A DNA stretch of 64,000 nucleotides from Niabella sp. (GTDB lineage Bacteria; Bacteroidota; Bacteroidia; Chitinophagales; Chitinophagaceae), in the NCBI RefSeq assembly GCF_030150205.1, contig NZ_JASLGT010000005.1, forward strand, positions 62,001 through 126,000. Direction: 5' to 3'. The notes below the pieces were generated by a model that was given only the letters and a program-made list of their open reading frames with translations, did no database searches and was not told the DNA's origin. Both the position numbers and the translations under genes were made by a program. Positions 1 to 10,500 of this stretch are shown here, one piece after another (within the stretch, counting starts at the first letter, position 1; each line of letters begins with the position of its first letter).

Positions 1-242
1 AACCATAAAAATCGCTTAAGGAAACGGCATTGATTCACTATTGCCCATTGTCCATTCTCAAATTTACACATCTTCAAATTCTCAAATTAAAATTGGCGCC
101 ATTCTTGCGCATAAAGACGGGTGCTACTGACCTGTGTAAATGATTGCATTTGCCTCTAAGCCCTGGCGTTTATTTACAGATCCTTAATGTTAAAGAAAAC
201 TGCCGGTAATACAGGTGCCCTTCTTTTGCAAAAACTTTCAAT

Positions 243-3200
243 ATGTATAAACCAATCCGGGCAGTTGGACTGCTACTAACCATGGTATGGCTTCATGCTA
301 CAACACTGATCGCCCAAACCACCCAGGCCTCTATCTCGGGCCTTGTAACCGATTCGGATAACAAGCCGGTAGCGGGCGCAACCGTTCTTGTTTACAACCA
401 ATCGACGGGATTTAAACAAACCACACTCAGCAACAGCAAGGGCAATTATATTTTTAACGAAATGCCGCTGGGTGGTCCTTACTATGTACAGATCACCTCC
501 ACTGGTTTTACCGATCAGAAAAAGGAAAATCTCTTTCTGAACCAGGGCGACGCCCTGCGGGTCAACATGCAAATGGAAACGAATGTGCAAAACCTGGAAA
601 ATGTTACCGTTTCCTCCGGTCTTAAAGCAAAGGTGGAAAACATCGGTGCTGCCACTGCAATCGGTTCCAGGCTGATGACGCAACTGCCGGTAAACGGAAG
701 AAACTTTGCAAATCTTACCGAGCTTTCCCCGCTTGCAGGCCGTAACGGAAGTATCTCCGGACAGCTGAATACCTCTACCAACTATACCATTGATGGGATG
801 AATGCCAAGAACCCTACATCGGCCGGACCTACCACCAGCCGCAGCGGGGCACCTTACTCCATATCCATTGAAGCCGTACGAGAGTTTAAAGTGGTCACCA
901 ACCAGTATGATGTAACCTACGGACGCAGTGGTGGTGGAACGGTGAGTGCGGTTACAAAGTCTGGTACCAATGATTTTCACGGGTCCGTTTTCGGGTTTGG
1001 ACGGGCTAATGAACTTTCATCGCGGTATGATATTGTAGGCAACAAACGGAATAACAACTATTCCACCTACCAGTATGGTTTTTCACTGGGTGGTCCCATT
1101 ATAAAAAATAAGCTGCACTTTTTTGTAGCCTGGGATCACCAGCTCGATCAGCGTTCCCTGGTCATTGCCGATATCCAGACACCGCAGGATGAACTGCGGC
1201 TGAAGATAAAAAAGGATACGCTGGACAAGCTGATCGATTTTGCCCGGAAAAATTTCGGATTGTCGGATCATGCACAATATGGCTCCTTTCCTAAAACGCG
1301 CAATTCAGACGCGGCCTTTGCCCGTATCGACTGGCAGATCAATGATAAAAACCTGCTGACCATCCGCAATAATTTTACCAGCGATCAGAATAAGCTGGGG
1401 CTGATCGATAATACAGCCATCAACCTGTATGAATCTGCCGGGAATGATTATAACCGGGATAACAGCCTGCTGGCAACTTTAAGGACCTCGGTAAATTCCC
1501 GCATGACCAATGAGCTCAAGCTGCAGCACCTGCATACCTACCAAAGCAGTGAGCCGGGCGATGAATTGCCCCGTGCAAATATTCCCCGGGCCATTATCCG
1601 TAATATTCCCTCCGTCATCGACGGGAAGGAGTATAAAACCAATGTACAATTTGGCGGACACCGTTTTGCACAGGAAGGATTTAAAAATAATGTGATCCAG
1701 CTGGTAGATAATTTTTACTGGAACACCGATAAGATCAAATACGTTTTCGGTTTTGACCTCATGGGCACCTTTGCAAAGTCGATCTACGGCAGCGAGGTAA
1801 ACGGGAGATTTGAGTATAACAGCCTCACCGATTTTTTCAATGGCAAGCCCAGCCTCTTCTACCGCGAGGCGCCCATCAATCCGAACCAGGAGGTGAAATC
1901 TTCCATCTGGAATATTGGAGCCTATGGGCAGCTGCAGACAAGGCTGGCAAAGGGACTTGATTTTACGGGTGGCCTCCGGATCGATTATGCCAAATATCCT
2001 TCCGCTCCGTTTAATAAGCTGGTATTTGATGAACTGAAATTGCGCACCGATAGTAAGGTAAACTCGCTGATCGTACAACCCCGTTTGCAGTTCAGCTGGG
2101 ATATTAACGAGGCGCATACGGATTACATCCGGCTTGGCGCAGGCATCTTCGCATCGGATATCAACAACTATATGGTGATTAATAACCTCGTTTTTGATGG
2201 TACGCACCTCGCAACCGTGGATGTAAGAGGGGCCGATATCCCGGTTCCTGATTTTAACGGATATCGCAGGGATCCTTCCACAGCACCCATGTTGCCGCAG
2301 TTCCAGGTGCCCACCATCAATATGAACGGTAAAGATGTAAAAGTGCCCACGGTTTATAAGGCCAACCTTTCTTATTCACGCTATATTACCAACCGCCTCC
2401 GGGCCGGCATCACCGGGTTTATGACATTCGGCCGGAACAATTATTTCTACCTCGATCGCAACATGGCAAAGACCCCTTATTTCACTATACCCAATGAAGA
2501 TAACCGGGGCGTATTTGTACCATTGCCATCCATGCCGGCCAGTGGTAATGCCGACTGGAAGCAGGGCCGCATCAGCAATAAACTGGGACGGGTGCTGGAG
2601 TTAAACAGTATTGGCAAGGTTAATCAATTTGCCGTAGTAGTGGATGCTACCTGGCAATACTTCCGGGATGGAGAAATTTCTGCAAGCTATACCTGGAACG
2701 ATAATAAAGACAATGCCACCTATAACGGAAACGTGGCCAACACTGCTACACTGGTGTTGCCGGTTAAAGATGATCCCCGGGACCTGAGTCATATGTCGTA
2801 CTCCGACAACCAGTTCCGGCATAAAGTAGTGGTTTACGGTACTTCGCCTACGCTGGCCGGCTTTACCATCGGTGTGCGGTATACCGGTATGGGCGGTACC
2901 CGTTATACACTCCGTTCCGGTGTAAACAGCAATGGCGATTTTGTAAACGGCGATAATGACCTGGCTTATATCTTCGATATTAATAATCCGGCGGTTGCCG
3001 AAAACATCCGCAAAGGGCTGCAAGCAGTGCTGGATAACCCCAAGGCCAGTCAGAGCATTAAAGATTACATCCGTAAATACAATGGTCAAATTGCAGCGCG
3101 CAATGGGGGCATCAACGGGTTTTTTGGTATACTGGATCTGCACGTAGGAAAGAAATTCAAAATTGCCGGCACTCATGCCCTGGAGTTATCGGGTGATTTG

Positions 3201-3398
3201 TTTAACGTAGTGAACTTCTTCGACCGGTACAGGGGATCCAGTAAAACGCTGGGTAGCCAGGCCATCTACTCCCCGCAATCAGGAACGGCATTTGATGCGG
3301 CTACGCGTCAGTTTTTATACAACGTAAATACGGCAGGTGTGGTTACCCCTTCGGGAGATCCGTACCAGTTCCAGATCGGGTTGCGGTATAGTTTCTAA
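243..3398 (+). CDS. Oar-like TonB-dependent outer-membrane receptor
   Basis: A 1051-residue protein that would sit in the outer membrane and import a ligand with TonB energy. It starts with a signal peptide (about residues 1-25, ending LIAQ) and a carboxypeptidase-regulatory-like beta-sandwich (about 28-115, with GLVTDSDNKPVAGATV). A plug region (about 120-250, with LPVNGRNFANLTELSP) and a long beta-barrel ending in a terminal Phe (LRYSF) follow. The VNGRNF and NYTIDGMN motifs are of the Oar/OmpA-like receptor type rather than the SusC type, and there is no SusD partner next to it. The ATG at 243 is the first in frame and directly precedes the signal peptide. It faces rpoN convergently, so it looks monocistronic. 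The substrate is unknown; some Oar proteins act in protein or protease export. Confidence 0.9.
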   Translation: MYKPIRAVGLLLTMVWLHATTLIAQTTQASISGLVTDSDNKPVAGATVLVYNQSTGFKQTTLSNSKGNYIFNEMPLGGPYYVQITSTGFTDQKKENLFLNQGDALRVNMQMETNVQNLENVTVSSGLKAKVENIGAATAIGSRLMTQLPVNGRNFANLTELSPLAGRNGSISGQLNTSTNYTIDGMNAKNPTSAGPTTSRSGAPYSISIEAVREFKVVTNQYDVTYGRSGGGTVSAVTKSGTNDFHGSVFGFGRANELSSRYDIVGNKRNNNYSTYQYGFSLGGPIIKNKLHFFVAWDHQLDQRSLVIADIQTPQDELRLKIKKDTLDKLIDFARKNFGLSDHAQYGSFPKTRNSDAAFARIDWQINDKNLLTIRNNFTSDQNKLGLIDNTAINLYESAGNDYNRDNSLLATLRTSVNSRMTNELKLQHLHTYQSSEPGDELPRANIPRAIIRNIPSVIDGKEYKTNVQFGGHRFAQEGFKNNVIQLVDNFYWNTDKIKYVFGFDLMGTFAKSIYGSEVNGRFEYNSLTDFFNGKPSLFYREAPINPNQEVKSSIWNIGAYGQLQTRLAKGLDFTGGLRIDYAKYPSAPFNKLVFDELKLRTDSKVNSLIVQPRLQFSWDINEAHTDYIRLGAGIFASDINNYMVINNLVFDGTHLATVDVRGADIPVPDFNGYRRDPSTAPMLPQFQVPTINMNGKDVKVPTVYKANLSYSRYITNRLRAGITGFMTFGRNNYFYLDRNMAKTPYFTIPNEDNRGVFVPLPSMPASGNADWKQGRISNKLGRVLELNSIGKVNQFAVVVDATWQYFRDGEISASYTWNDNKDNATYNGNVANTATLVLPVKDDPRDLSHMSYSDNQFRHKVVVYGTSPTLAGFTIGVRYTGMGGTRYTLRSGVNSNGDFVNGDNDLAYIFDINNPAVAENIRKGLQAVLDNPKASQSIKDYIRKYNGQIAARNGGINGFFGILDLHVGKKFKIAGTHALELSGDLFNVVNFFDRYRGSSKTLGSQAIYSPQSGTAFDAATRQFLYNVNTAGVVTPSGDPYQFQIGLRYSF

Positions 3399-3665
3399 GA
3401 ACCGATGCGAAATAGTAAGGATGCGGAAATGTGGTGAAGTATATTTCCTTTTGTCACCCGAATTCAGCGTTCAGAGCAAGGTTGCTCACCGGTTACTCAG
3501 GTTTGCACAGGAGGGCCCAATGCCTGTGTTTAAATTGGTTCTGTGATAGCCAGCGTAATCTGTGAGAGCAGCCTTTTGTGTAATGGGAGATTCCTGTCTG
3601 GGAAGTGCTTATAGCCGGGGCATATATCAGGCCAATAAATATATTTTGAAGCTGATGGTGCGCCA

Positions 3666-3721
3666 TCTGTAATCAGCCAAATTGTAATCAAAAAAAATAT
3701 TACAGTTTGGCTGATTACAGA
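3666..3721. terminator. Long hairpin between convergent genes, possible bidirectional terminator
   Basis: The arms 3666-3688 and 3699-3721 are complementary over 23 bp with one mismatch and a 10-base A-rich loop (3689-3698). The stem core is the word AATCAGCCAAA and its complement. It lies between the convergent TonB receptor and rpoN and could terminate both. The stem is unusually long and lacks a GC-rich base, so it may instead be a protein-binding palindrome or a small repeat element. Confidence 0.5.
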
Positions 3722-3778
3722 TTTGTAATAAATATTTTGTGATATTTTTTTGTATTACGAAAGCATATATTACAAATC
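3720..3778. repeat. Second inverted repeat with GTAAT/ATTAC words
   Basis: GATTTGTAATA at 3720-3730 is perfectly complementary to TATTACAAATC at 3768-3778, with a very AT-rich 37-base interior. Together with the adjoining hairpin this gives seven GTAAT or ATTAC cores, starting at 3669, 3684, 3699, 3714, 3725, 3754 and 3769. Several intervals are exactly 15 nt. The rest of the 3399-3839 intergenic stretch shows no gene. Confidence 0.5.
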
Positions 3779-3839
3779 ATAACCATCCAGCCAGCATGTT
3801 TTAGATTGTTGGGTCCTGTGTTCAAAAATATGCGGAGCG

Positions 3840-5324
3840 TTATACCAGCTCTTTTCTTAGCCTTGCTACCGGAATATTGAGTTGTTCGCGGTATTTGGCT
3901 ACTGTTCGGCGTGCAATATTATATCCTTTTTCCTGCAGCAGTTCGGTGAGCTTTTCGTCGCTGTAGGGATGTTTTTTGCTTTCATTTTCGATCAGGTCCG
4001 TGAGGATCTTTTTTACCTCGCGGGTTGATACTTCTTCGCCGCTATCGGTACTCAGCGATTCGCTGAAGAAAAACTTTAAGCGGTAAGTGCCAAACTCGGT
4101 TTGTACAAACTTGCTGTTGGCTACACGGCTAACGGTAGAAATATCCAGGTTGGTCTTTTCCGCAATATCTTTCAGGATCATCGGGCGCATGGTGGTTTCA
4201 TCACCCGTAAGGAAAAATTCTTCCTGGTGCTCCATAATGGCAGACATGGTATCCAGCAACGTATGCTGGCGTTGGCGGATGGCATCAATAAACCATTTGG
4301 CGGCATCAATTTTTTGCTTGATGAAAAGTACGGCTTCCTTCTGTTGTTTGTCCTTTTTAGAACCTCGGTCGTACTCCTTCATCATATCGCGGTAACCTTC
4401 GCTGATGCGCAGTTCCGGCGCATTGCGGCTATTGAGGGTCAGTTCCAGCTTCCCGTTATTGTTCATAATGAAAAAGTCGGGAACCACATAGCTTTCTGCT
4501 TTGTTTACAGCGCCGATATTGCCACCGGGTTTGGGGTTCAGCTTTACAATCTGCTGCATTACCTCCTTTAATTCATCCTCCGTAAGGCCCAGTCCGCGCT
4601 GTATCTTTTCGTAATGCTTTTTGGTGAACTCGTCGAAATATTTCTCAATGGCCAGGATCGCTTTGTCTACATCCTTTCCTTCCAGTTTCTGGCGCCTGAG
4701 TTGCAGCAACAGGCATTCCGTCAGATCCCGGGCCGCAACACCGGCGGGGTCAAACTGCTGGATCTTTTGAATAATGCTTTCTACCTCCGCAGCGGTGGTT
4801 TCAATATTCTGACGGAAGGCCAGGTCATCTACCAGGGCCGGGGTATCACGGCGCAGATAACCGTCTTCGTCAATGCTTCCGATGATATGCTGCGCGATCT
4901 GGTGCTCTTTGTCTGAAAGCGAGAGCAATCCCAGCTGGTTTTCCAGGGTATCATAAAAGCTGGTCTCCGTTTTTATGGGCAATTGCCGGTTTTCATCGTC
5001 CCCGTAATGATCTTCACGGGTTTTATAATCGGCAATATCATCATCGCCCTCATGCACATAATCACTTACGTCGATGGTGTCATATTCATCCTGTGTGCGT
5101 TCCGGTTCCTCCAGGGAGTCGGAACCGTCTGTAAATTCATCCTTCAGCTCCCCGTCATCGCTGTGCTTGCCCTCATCCAGCTCCAATGCCGGATTTTCCT
5201 CCATTTCCTCCTTGATGCGCTCTTCCAGGTTGGCTGTAGGCACCTGCAGCAATTTCATTAACTGGATTTGCTGTGGGGATAGCTTCTGTAAAAGCTTCTG
5301 TTGTAATGATTGTCCTAAAGCCAT
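3840..5324 (-). CDS. rpoN: RNA polymerase sigma-54 factor RpoN
   Basis: Sigma-54 (494 aa) directs RNA polymerase to -24/-12 promoters that need AAA+ activators. The N-terminal glutamine/leucine-rich activator-interaction region is clear (ALGQSLQQKLLQKLSPQQIQ, then LEERIKEEMEENPALE). A long acidic linker (about residues 50-110), the core-binding region and the C-terminal DNA-binding region follow. The RpoN box is present near the C terminus as ARRTVAKYRE. I chose the ATG at 5324 because it gives the usual MALGQ start; a longer reading would need a TTG and adds a non-conserved leader. It is divergent from the ECF sigma gene. I saw no convincing -24/-12 promoter elsewhere in the window. Confidence 0.96.
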   Translation of the reverse strand: MALGQSLQQKLLQKLSPQQIQLMKLLQVPTANLEERIKEEMEENPALELDEGKHSDDGELKDEFTDGSDSLEEPERTQDEYDTIDVSDYVHEGDDDIADYKTREDHYGDDENRQLPIKTETSFYDTLENQLGLLSLSDKEHQIAQHIIGSIDEDGYLRRDTPALVDDLAFRQNIETTAAEVESIIQKIQQFDPAGVAARDLTECLLLQLRRQKLEGKDVDKAILAIEKYFDEFTKKHYEKIQRGLGLTEDELKEVMQQIVKLNPKPGGNIGAVNKAESYVVPDFFIMNNNGKLELTLNSRNAPELRISEGYRDMMKEYDRGSKKDKQQKEAVLFIKQKIDAAKWFIDAIRQRQHTLLDTMSAIMEHQEEFFLTGDETTMRPMILKDIAEKTNLDISTVSRVANSKFVQTEFGTYRLKFFFSESLSTDSGEEVSTREVKKILTDLIENESKKHPYSDEKLTELLQEKGYNIARRTVAKYREQLNIPVARLRKELV

Positions 5325-5369
5325 GATAAAAAAAATGTTGGTGCGTCTCAAAAATCGAGCCGTAAATTA

Positions 5370-5377
5370 CAAATATA
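5370..5377 (-). promoter_or_regulatory. Putative -7 box for rpoN
   Basis: On the minus strand this reads TATATTTG, a full match to the Bacteroidetes -7 consensus TAnnTTTG, about 45 nt upstream of the rpoN ATG. No TTTG was found at the preferred -33 spacing, so this is only a candidate. Confidence 0.35.
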
Positions 5378-5638
5378 TCCATTTGATCGGCAAAAAAACG
5401 GACCGATCACGCTATTTCACCCAAAATTAACGAATAAATACCTGATTTATAATGTTGTGTACTGAATAATCTTTACAGAACATAAGAAAAAGGGGGCGAT
5501 CTGCGAATGATTCTTACACAAACGGTTTACTTATTAGAAATTGTTTAAATAACAGGTCAGGCAGTGCTTCTAACGATTGTTAGGAAAAGGCTACCTTTAC
5601 AGTTCTAATTTTTAAAAACAATTAACAGTCCCAACCAT
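5378..5638. other. Intergenic region between divergent rpoN and ECF sigma genes
   Basis: AT-rich and without a credible gene. Near the right end CTAAC-GATT-GTTAG (5572-5585) is a short palindrome just upstream of TACCTTTA (5592-5599), which resembles the -7 consensus except for its last base. This may be the promoter region of the ECF sigma gene. Confidence 0.3.
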
Positions 5639-6220
5639 ATTGAAAACGAATGGCCGCTGTTGCGGGAGCGGATTGCTGAGGGAGACGAAGGGGCATTTAC
5701 CCGTTTGTACGGCTTGTTCCATAAACGGCTTTATCATTTTTCACTGTCGCTGGTCCGGCTTCCCGATACGGCCAATGAAGTGGTGGAAGATGTATTTACC
5801 CGGATGTGGTTGAACCGTGCCCGGTTAAAAGAGATCCATAATCCTTCCGTGTACTTATATGTGGCGGTAAAAAATCAGTCGTTGAACCGGCTGGCTGTAA
5901 AAGCCCGGGAATGGATCGTTTCCGGGTTGGATGAAACCACTACGTCGGTGGCGGCCATTGACGGCGATCCGTTCACACAGGTGGTAACCGCTGAAATGCT
6001 CCGCCGGGTAAACCATGCAGTGGAGCAACTGCCGCCCCGTTGTAAAATGATCTTTAAACTGGTACGGGAGGATGGGTTGCGTTATAAAGAAGTAGCCGAA
6101 ATTTTAAATATATCCGTAAACACCATCGATGTGCAGATGGCAACCGCCGTGCGGCGCATCAGTGAGGCGCTGGGTGTTGCTCAATACCTGCGTCAGAAAC
6201 CAGCCCTGAAAAAAAAGTAA
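5639..6220 (+). CDS. ECF RNA polymerase sigma factor (FecI-like, SusC-linked)
   Basis: An extracytoplasmic-function sigma factor of about 190 aa. Region 2 covers the N-terminal half (EGDEGAFTRLYGLFHKRLYHF, read in two parts). Region 4 with its helix-turn-helix covers the C-terminal part (LPPRCKMIFKLVREDGLRYK, then EVAEILNISVNTID). In this arrangement it is held by the FecR protein downstream and released when SusC binds its ligand. No ATG lies in frame. The candidates are a TTG at 5660, which truncates the conserved N-terminal helix, or an ATT at 5639 giving (M)ENEWPLLRERI, which fits family length better. The coordinate given assumes ATT and is uncertain by about 7 codons. The ATG at 5650 is out of frame and closes after nine codons. 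Confidence 0.88.
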   Translation: MENEWPLLRERIAEGDEGAFTRLYGLFHKRLYHFSLSLVRLPDTANEVVEDVFTRMWLNRARLKEIHNPSVYLYVAVKNQSLNRLAVKAREWIVSGLDETTTSVAAIDGDPFTQVVTAEMLRRVNHAVEQLPPRCKMIFKLVREDGLRYKEVAEILNISVNTIDVQMATAVRRISEALGVAQYLRQKPALKKK

Positions 6221-6300
6221 AAATTTTTGTGCCCGGTATAGTAGATCGTTCCCCGGTTGCTGTCCTTTATTAGTATGGGCAACCTGGTTGCTTATTATAC

Positions 6301-7395
6301 ATGAGAAATGATGATTTCATATGGAATCTGATGGCGCGCGCCATTTATGGAGAGGCGTCGGCGTCTGAAAAACAGGAGCTGCAGGAATATCTTGCAAAAA
6401 ATCCGGAATTGCAGCAGCAGTATGAGTTGCTGCATCAGTTGCTGAGGCGATCAGAAAGCAGTGGTCACCTGGTAAATGATGATCATTCGGAGCAGGTGCG
6501 GATACTCCTGGAGCAAACGGAATCCCCCATTTCATCGCTGCATCCCCGTGCAAAGAACGTCCGGCGCCGGCTATACTACTATGGTGCAGCCGCTGCAGCA
6601 GTAGTGGCACTGGCGTACTGGGGCATCATGCGGGTGCATGCGCCCGCACGCGGTCCGGAACTGCCGCCGCACTACCAGCTGGCCCTGGCTACCGCTAAAG
6701 GAGCCCGGAAGCAGTTGCAGTTACCGGATGGAAGCAACGTGTGGCTGAATGGGGGATCCCGCCTGTTTTTTGTAACGGATTTTAAAGGCGGCAGCCGGGA
6801 AGTAAAACTGGAGGGAGAAGCCTTTTTTGACGTGGTGCATGCACAAACGGCAACAGGCGCCAAAAGTCCCTTTATTGTTCATGCGGGTAATATCGATATA
6901 AGCGTGCTGGGAACGGCTTTTAATATAAAGGCCTATGCCAATGAAAATGTGACCACCGCTGTGCTTTACCGCGGCCTCATCAGCGTAACCAAGCACGATG
7001 GGAAAACAAATTTTCAGCCGGTTTTGCTGTATCCAAATCAAAAGCTGATGATTCCTAATGCTGTTGCTGCTACGCACCAGGTTACCGGCGAACCTCAGGA
7101 GGCGCTGAAAATTGAAGCCATCGACAGTACAAAAGCCGTGGAGGCACGTACGGAAACCGCCTGGATGTACAACCGGCTCGAGTTCAGGGGAGATGATTTT
7201 GTAACCCTTGCCCATAAATTGGAGCAATGGTATAATGTGTCCATTCACTTTACCGATGATGCCGTAAAAAAATTGAATTTCAACGGATCGTTCGAAAAAG
7301 AAACGATCGTCCAGGCGCTCGAAGCGTTAAAGCTTGCAAATGCGTTTAGTTATCAAATAGAGAACAAAGACATCTATATAAGCACATCCCGGTAA
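6301..7395 (+). CDS. FecR-family anti-sigma factor
   Basis: A single-pass inner-membrane anti-sigma regulator (364 aa). The cytoplasmic N-terminal part (about 1-90) would bind the ECF sigma factor. A transmembrane helix follows at about 92-110, then the periplasmic FecR domain (about 125-235, with KQLQLPDGSNVWLNGGSRL and LEGEAFFDV) and a C-terminal DUF4974/STN-contacting domain (about 285-362, ending YQIENKDIYIS). It starts 80 nt after the sigma gene and precedes SusC, which has the matching STN domain. This is a complete sigma/anti-sigma/transducer set. Confidence 0.93.
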   Translation: MRNDDFIWNLMARAIYGEASASEKQELQEYLAKNPELQQQYELLHQLLRRSESSGHLVNDDHSEQVRILLEQTESPISSLHPRAKNVRRRLYYYGAAAAAVVALAYWGIMRVHAPARGPELPPHYQLALATAKGARKQLQLPDGSNVWLNGGSRLFFVTDFKGGSREVKLEGEAFFDVVHAQTATGAKSPFIVHAGNIDISVLGTAFNIKAYANENVTTAVLYRGLISVTKHDGKTNFQPVLLYPNQKLMIPNAVAATHQVTGEPQEALKIEAIDSTKAVEARTETAWMYNRLEFRGDDFVTLAHKLEQWYNVSIHFTDDAVKKLNFNGSFEKETIVQALEALKLANAFSYQIENKDIYISTSR

Positions 7396-7445
7396 ATTTT
7401 TGCTGTGCAAAAGGAATCGGGATCAAATAACGATCGGTTAACTTT

Positions 7446-7479
7446 ACATGAAGCAAACTGGATAACGAATGCTTCATGT
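7446..7479 (+). promoter_or_regulatory. Hairpin in the SusC leader (first locus)
   Basis: ACATGAAGCA at 7446-7455 is perfectly complementary to TGCTTCATGT at 7470-7479, giving a 10-bp stem with a 14-nt loop. It sits between the FecR stop and the SusC start. The second ECF/FecR/SusC locus has a hairpin in the equivalent position. It could be a weak terminator, an attenuator or a transcript-stabilising structure. Confidence 0.45.
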
Positions 7480-7508
7480 GATATTATTAAAAAGACAATA
7501 TTTATCAC

Positions 7509-10500
7509 ATGAGACGCTTAAAACAGGGGTTATTCCCCCTCTTCACAAAAAAAGTTTTTCTCGCTATGAAATTGACGGTGCTATTTCTGCTGTTCTTTAC
7601 GCTGAACATTCATGCCAATGGGTTTGGACAGCAACGCATCAGTTTAAAAGTAAAGAAAACAGCACTTGCAGAAGTATTGCGGACCATTGAGGAACAGACG
7701 GCATACCGATTCCTGTACAATAATGATCTGCCGGCGCTGAAATCAAAAGTGACCCTCAATGCAAAAGAGGCCACCATTGAGGAAATCCTTCCTGTACTGC
7801 TTTTTTATACAGATATGACGTTCCGGCAAATGGAGAACAACCTGATTGTTATCCGTGAAGACCCGTCGGCAAAAAAAGCGCTGACTATTACCGGCAAGGT
7901 TACAGACAGTTCCGGGGCTCCGCTTTCCGGCGTTTCGGTACAGGTGAAGGGTACCACCATTGGAACAATTACCAATGCTGATGGTGCTTTTACGCTTTCC
8001 GTTCCGGACGCCAACAGCACATTGGTTTTTTCGATGGTAGGCTACGATGCGCAGGAATACCCATTAAACGGAGCCGCACAGGTAACAATTTCCCTGAAGG
8101 CCTCCCAGCAGATCATGGACCAGGTGGTGGTGATTGGATATGGTACGGCCACTAAGCGGGATTTAACAGCTCCTATAACGAGCGTCAATACAGAAGAGCT
8201 GGCAAAAAGAACGACCAGTAATGTAATGGGAGCATTGCAGGGGGCAGCTCCGGGAGTACAGATAGTAACCAGCGGTGCTCCCGGTGCTTCTCCAACCGTT
8301 CGGATCCGCGGTGTTGGATCGTCAATGAATGAAAATCCGCTTTATGTCGTTGACGGGATGCTTTTAACAAATATAGATTTTCTAAACCCCAATGATATAG
8401 CGGATATGAGCGTATTAAAAGATGCCTCAGCCGCTGCTATTTACGGGGTACGGGCTGCAAATGGTGTAGTAATTATTACTACAAAAAAAGGGAAGTTGAA
8501 CATGAAAACCCGGGTTACCTATAATGGCTATGTGGGCCTTCAGGTACCGACGAATGTGCTTAAAATGGCAGATGCAAGGCAGTATGCAGCGATGCAGTAT
8601 AGCGTGGGAAACCCGGGCGATTCGGCGCTGGTGAATCAGGCGCTTACCAAATATGGAGGAACGGCTGCCAATCCAACAACCAATACGGATTGGTATGACC
8701 AGATTTTAAGAAAACAGGCGATCATGCACAGCAGCAGTATTGATCTGGCAGGAGGAAGCGAAAAGGTAACGTATTCCCTGGGGCTCAGTTACCTGAATCA
8801 GGATGGTATACTTAATGCCAAAAACAGCTACAACCGTTATAATATACGCACCCAAATGGAGGTAAAAGCATTTCCCTGGCTGAAGGTTGGGTTTACAGCG
8901 TATTATAATAATTCTACGAATTATACGCCCAATAATGCTGCATTTACAAATGCATACTATGCATCGCCGCTATACCCAGTATACGACTCGAGTAATAAGG
9001 CTGCTAACCCCACCAAATTTGCTTCACCCACTCAAATCGGATACAATAACGGCGTGTATGTAAATCCCGTTGCTGCGGCCCACTATTATTATAACCGCAT
9101 CAAAGGATTTCAGATATTACCTACGCTTTATGCTGAAGCGAATATCATTGGCAACAAATTGATTTTTCGTACACAGCTGAGCCAGCGGTATGAATCAGAT
9201 CAGACGATTAACTACTATCCCCAATATTATGTAGACAATTTTCAAAAGAGGGATCTGTCGCAATTGACCTCCGTACAGGACCGGTACACCGATCTTGTAC
9301 TGGATAATTTGCTCACCTATAAAGACGGAAAAAACGGGCATCACTGGACGGTACTTTTAGGACAGTCAGCAAGAGACGAGCGATGGAGGCAAACCTGGGT
9401 AATGGCGAATGGTGTTCCAAATGTGGAGGAATACTGGTATGCCACACAAGGTACGCGGTATCAGACCGGCTATAATGAAGACGGAACCAGAAATACCGGT
9501 TTGTCTTATTTTGCCAGGGCCAGCTACGACTACCAGAATAAATATCTTTTAACAGCAACATTCCGTGCAGACGGAAGCTCAAAATATCAGACAAAATGGG
9601 GGTATTTTCCTTCAGTAGGTTTGGGTTGGGTATTAACGCAGGAAAATTTTCTGAAAAACCAAAACGCATTTTCACTTTTAAAACTGCGCGGCAGTTGGGG
9701 TAAACTGGGAAATGATGGGGTACGGCCCAACCCAGGATACCCTGTGGCATCCGTTGGCAATGACTTCTCTGGAATTTTTGGTAGTTACGGATCCGGGAAT
9801 GGTACATTTATTCCGGGTTACAATGTCAATCCTTTTTTTACCCAAACCCGCTGGGAAGTGGTTGAGGAATGGGATGCCGGTTTAGACTTCACTGCTTTAA
9901 ACAATAAGCTAGACGGATCTGTAGACTGGTATCGCCGGGTAACCCACGATATGGCGTTTGACCGGCCGGTTGCCAATTTTAACTCTGTTTCGGAATATGG
10001 TAACTGGGCGAGCGTATTAAATACTGGATGGGAACTGGCATTGAACTGGAAAGATAAAGTGGGCGATTTCAATTACAATATCGGTGGCAACATATCTACT
10101 TTAAAAAACCGGGTATTGGAAATTACCGGCATTGCCGGGGGAATTCGTACCGGAAGGCAGGAGTTTCCTACCCGTATCCAGGTTGGCCAGCCGATCAATT
10201 ATTTTTATGGATACGAAATGACTGGTGTTTATCAATCGCAGGCAGAAATTAATGCAGACCCGGTTGCTTCGGCCTATAACAAACAAAACCCCGCCAGTCC
10301 TATAAAACCGGGATTTTTAAAGTTTAAGGATCAGAATGGGGACGGATTAATAGATCCTGTTAATGACCGGGTTAACCTGGGGAATTATCTGCCAAAAATC
10401 ACCTATGGTTTAAATATCGGGCTGGGCTATAAAAAGTTTGATCTGAGCATTGCGGCGCAAGGTGTAGGCGGCAATAAGATTTTAAATTTTAATCGTGCGC

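Noticed and set aside
3337..3546. A 69-codon frame after the TonB receptor
   Set aside because: It overlaps the receptor C terminus in another frame and has no recognisable composition or start signal.
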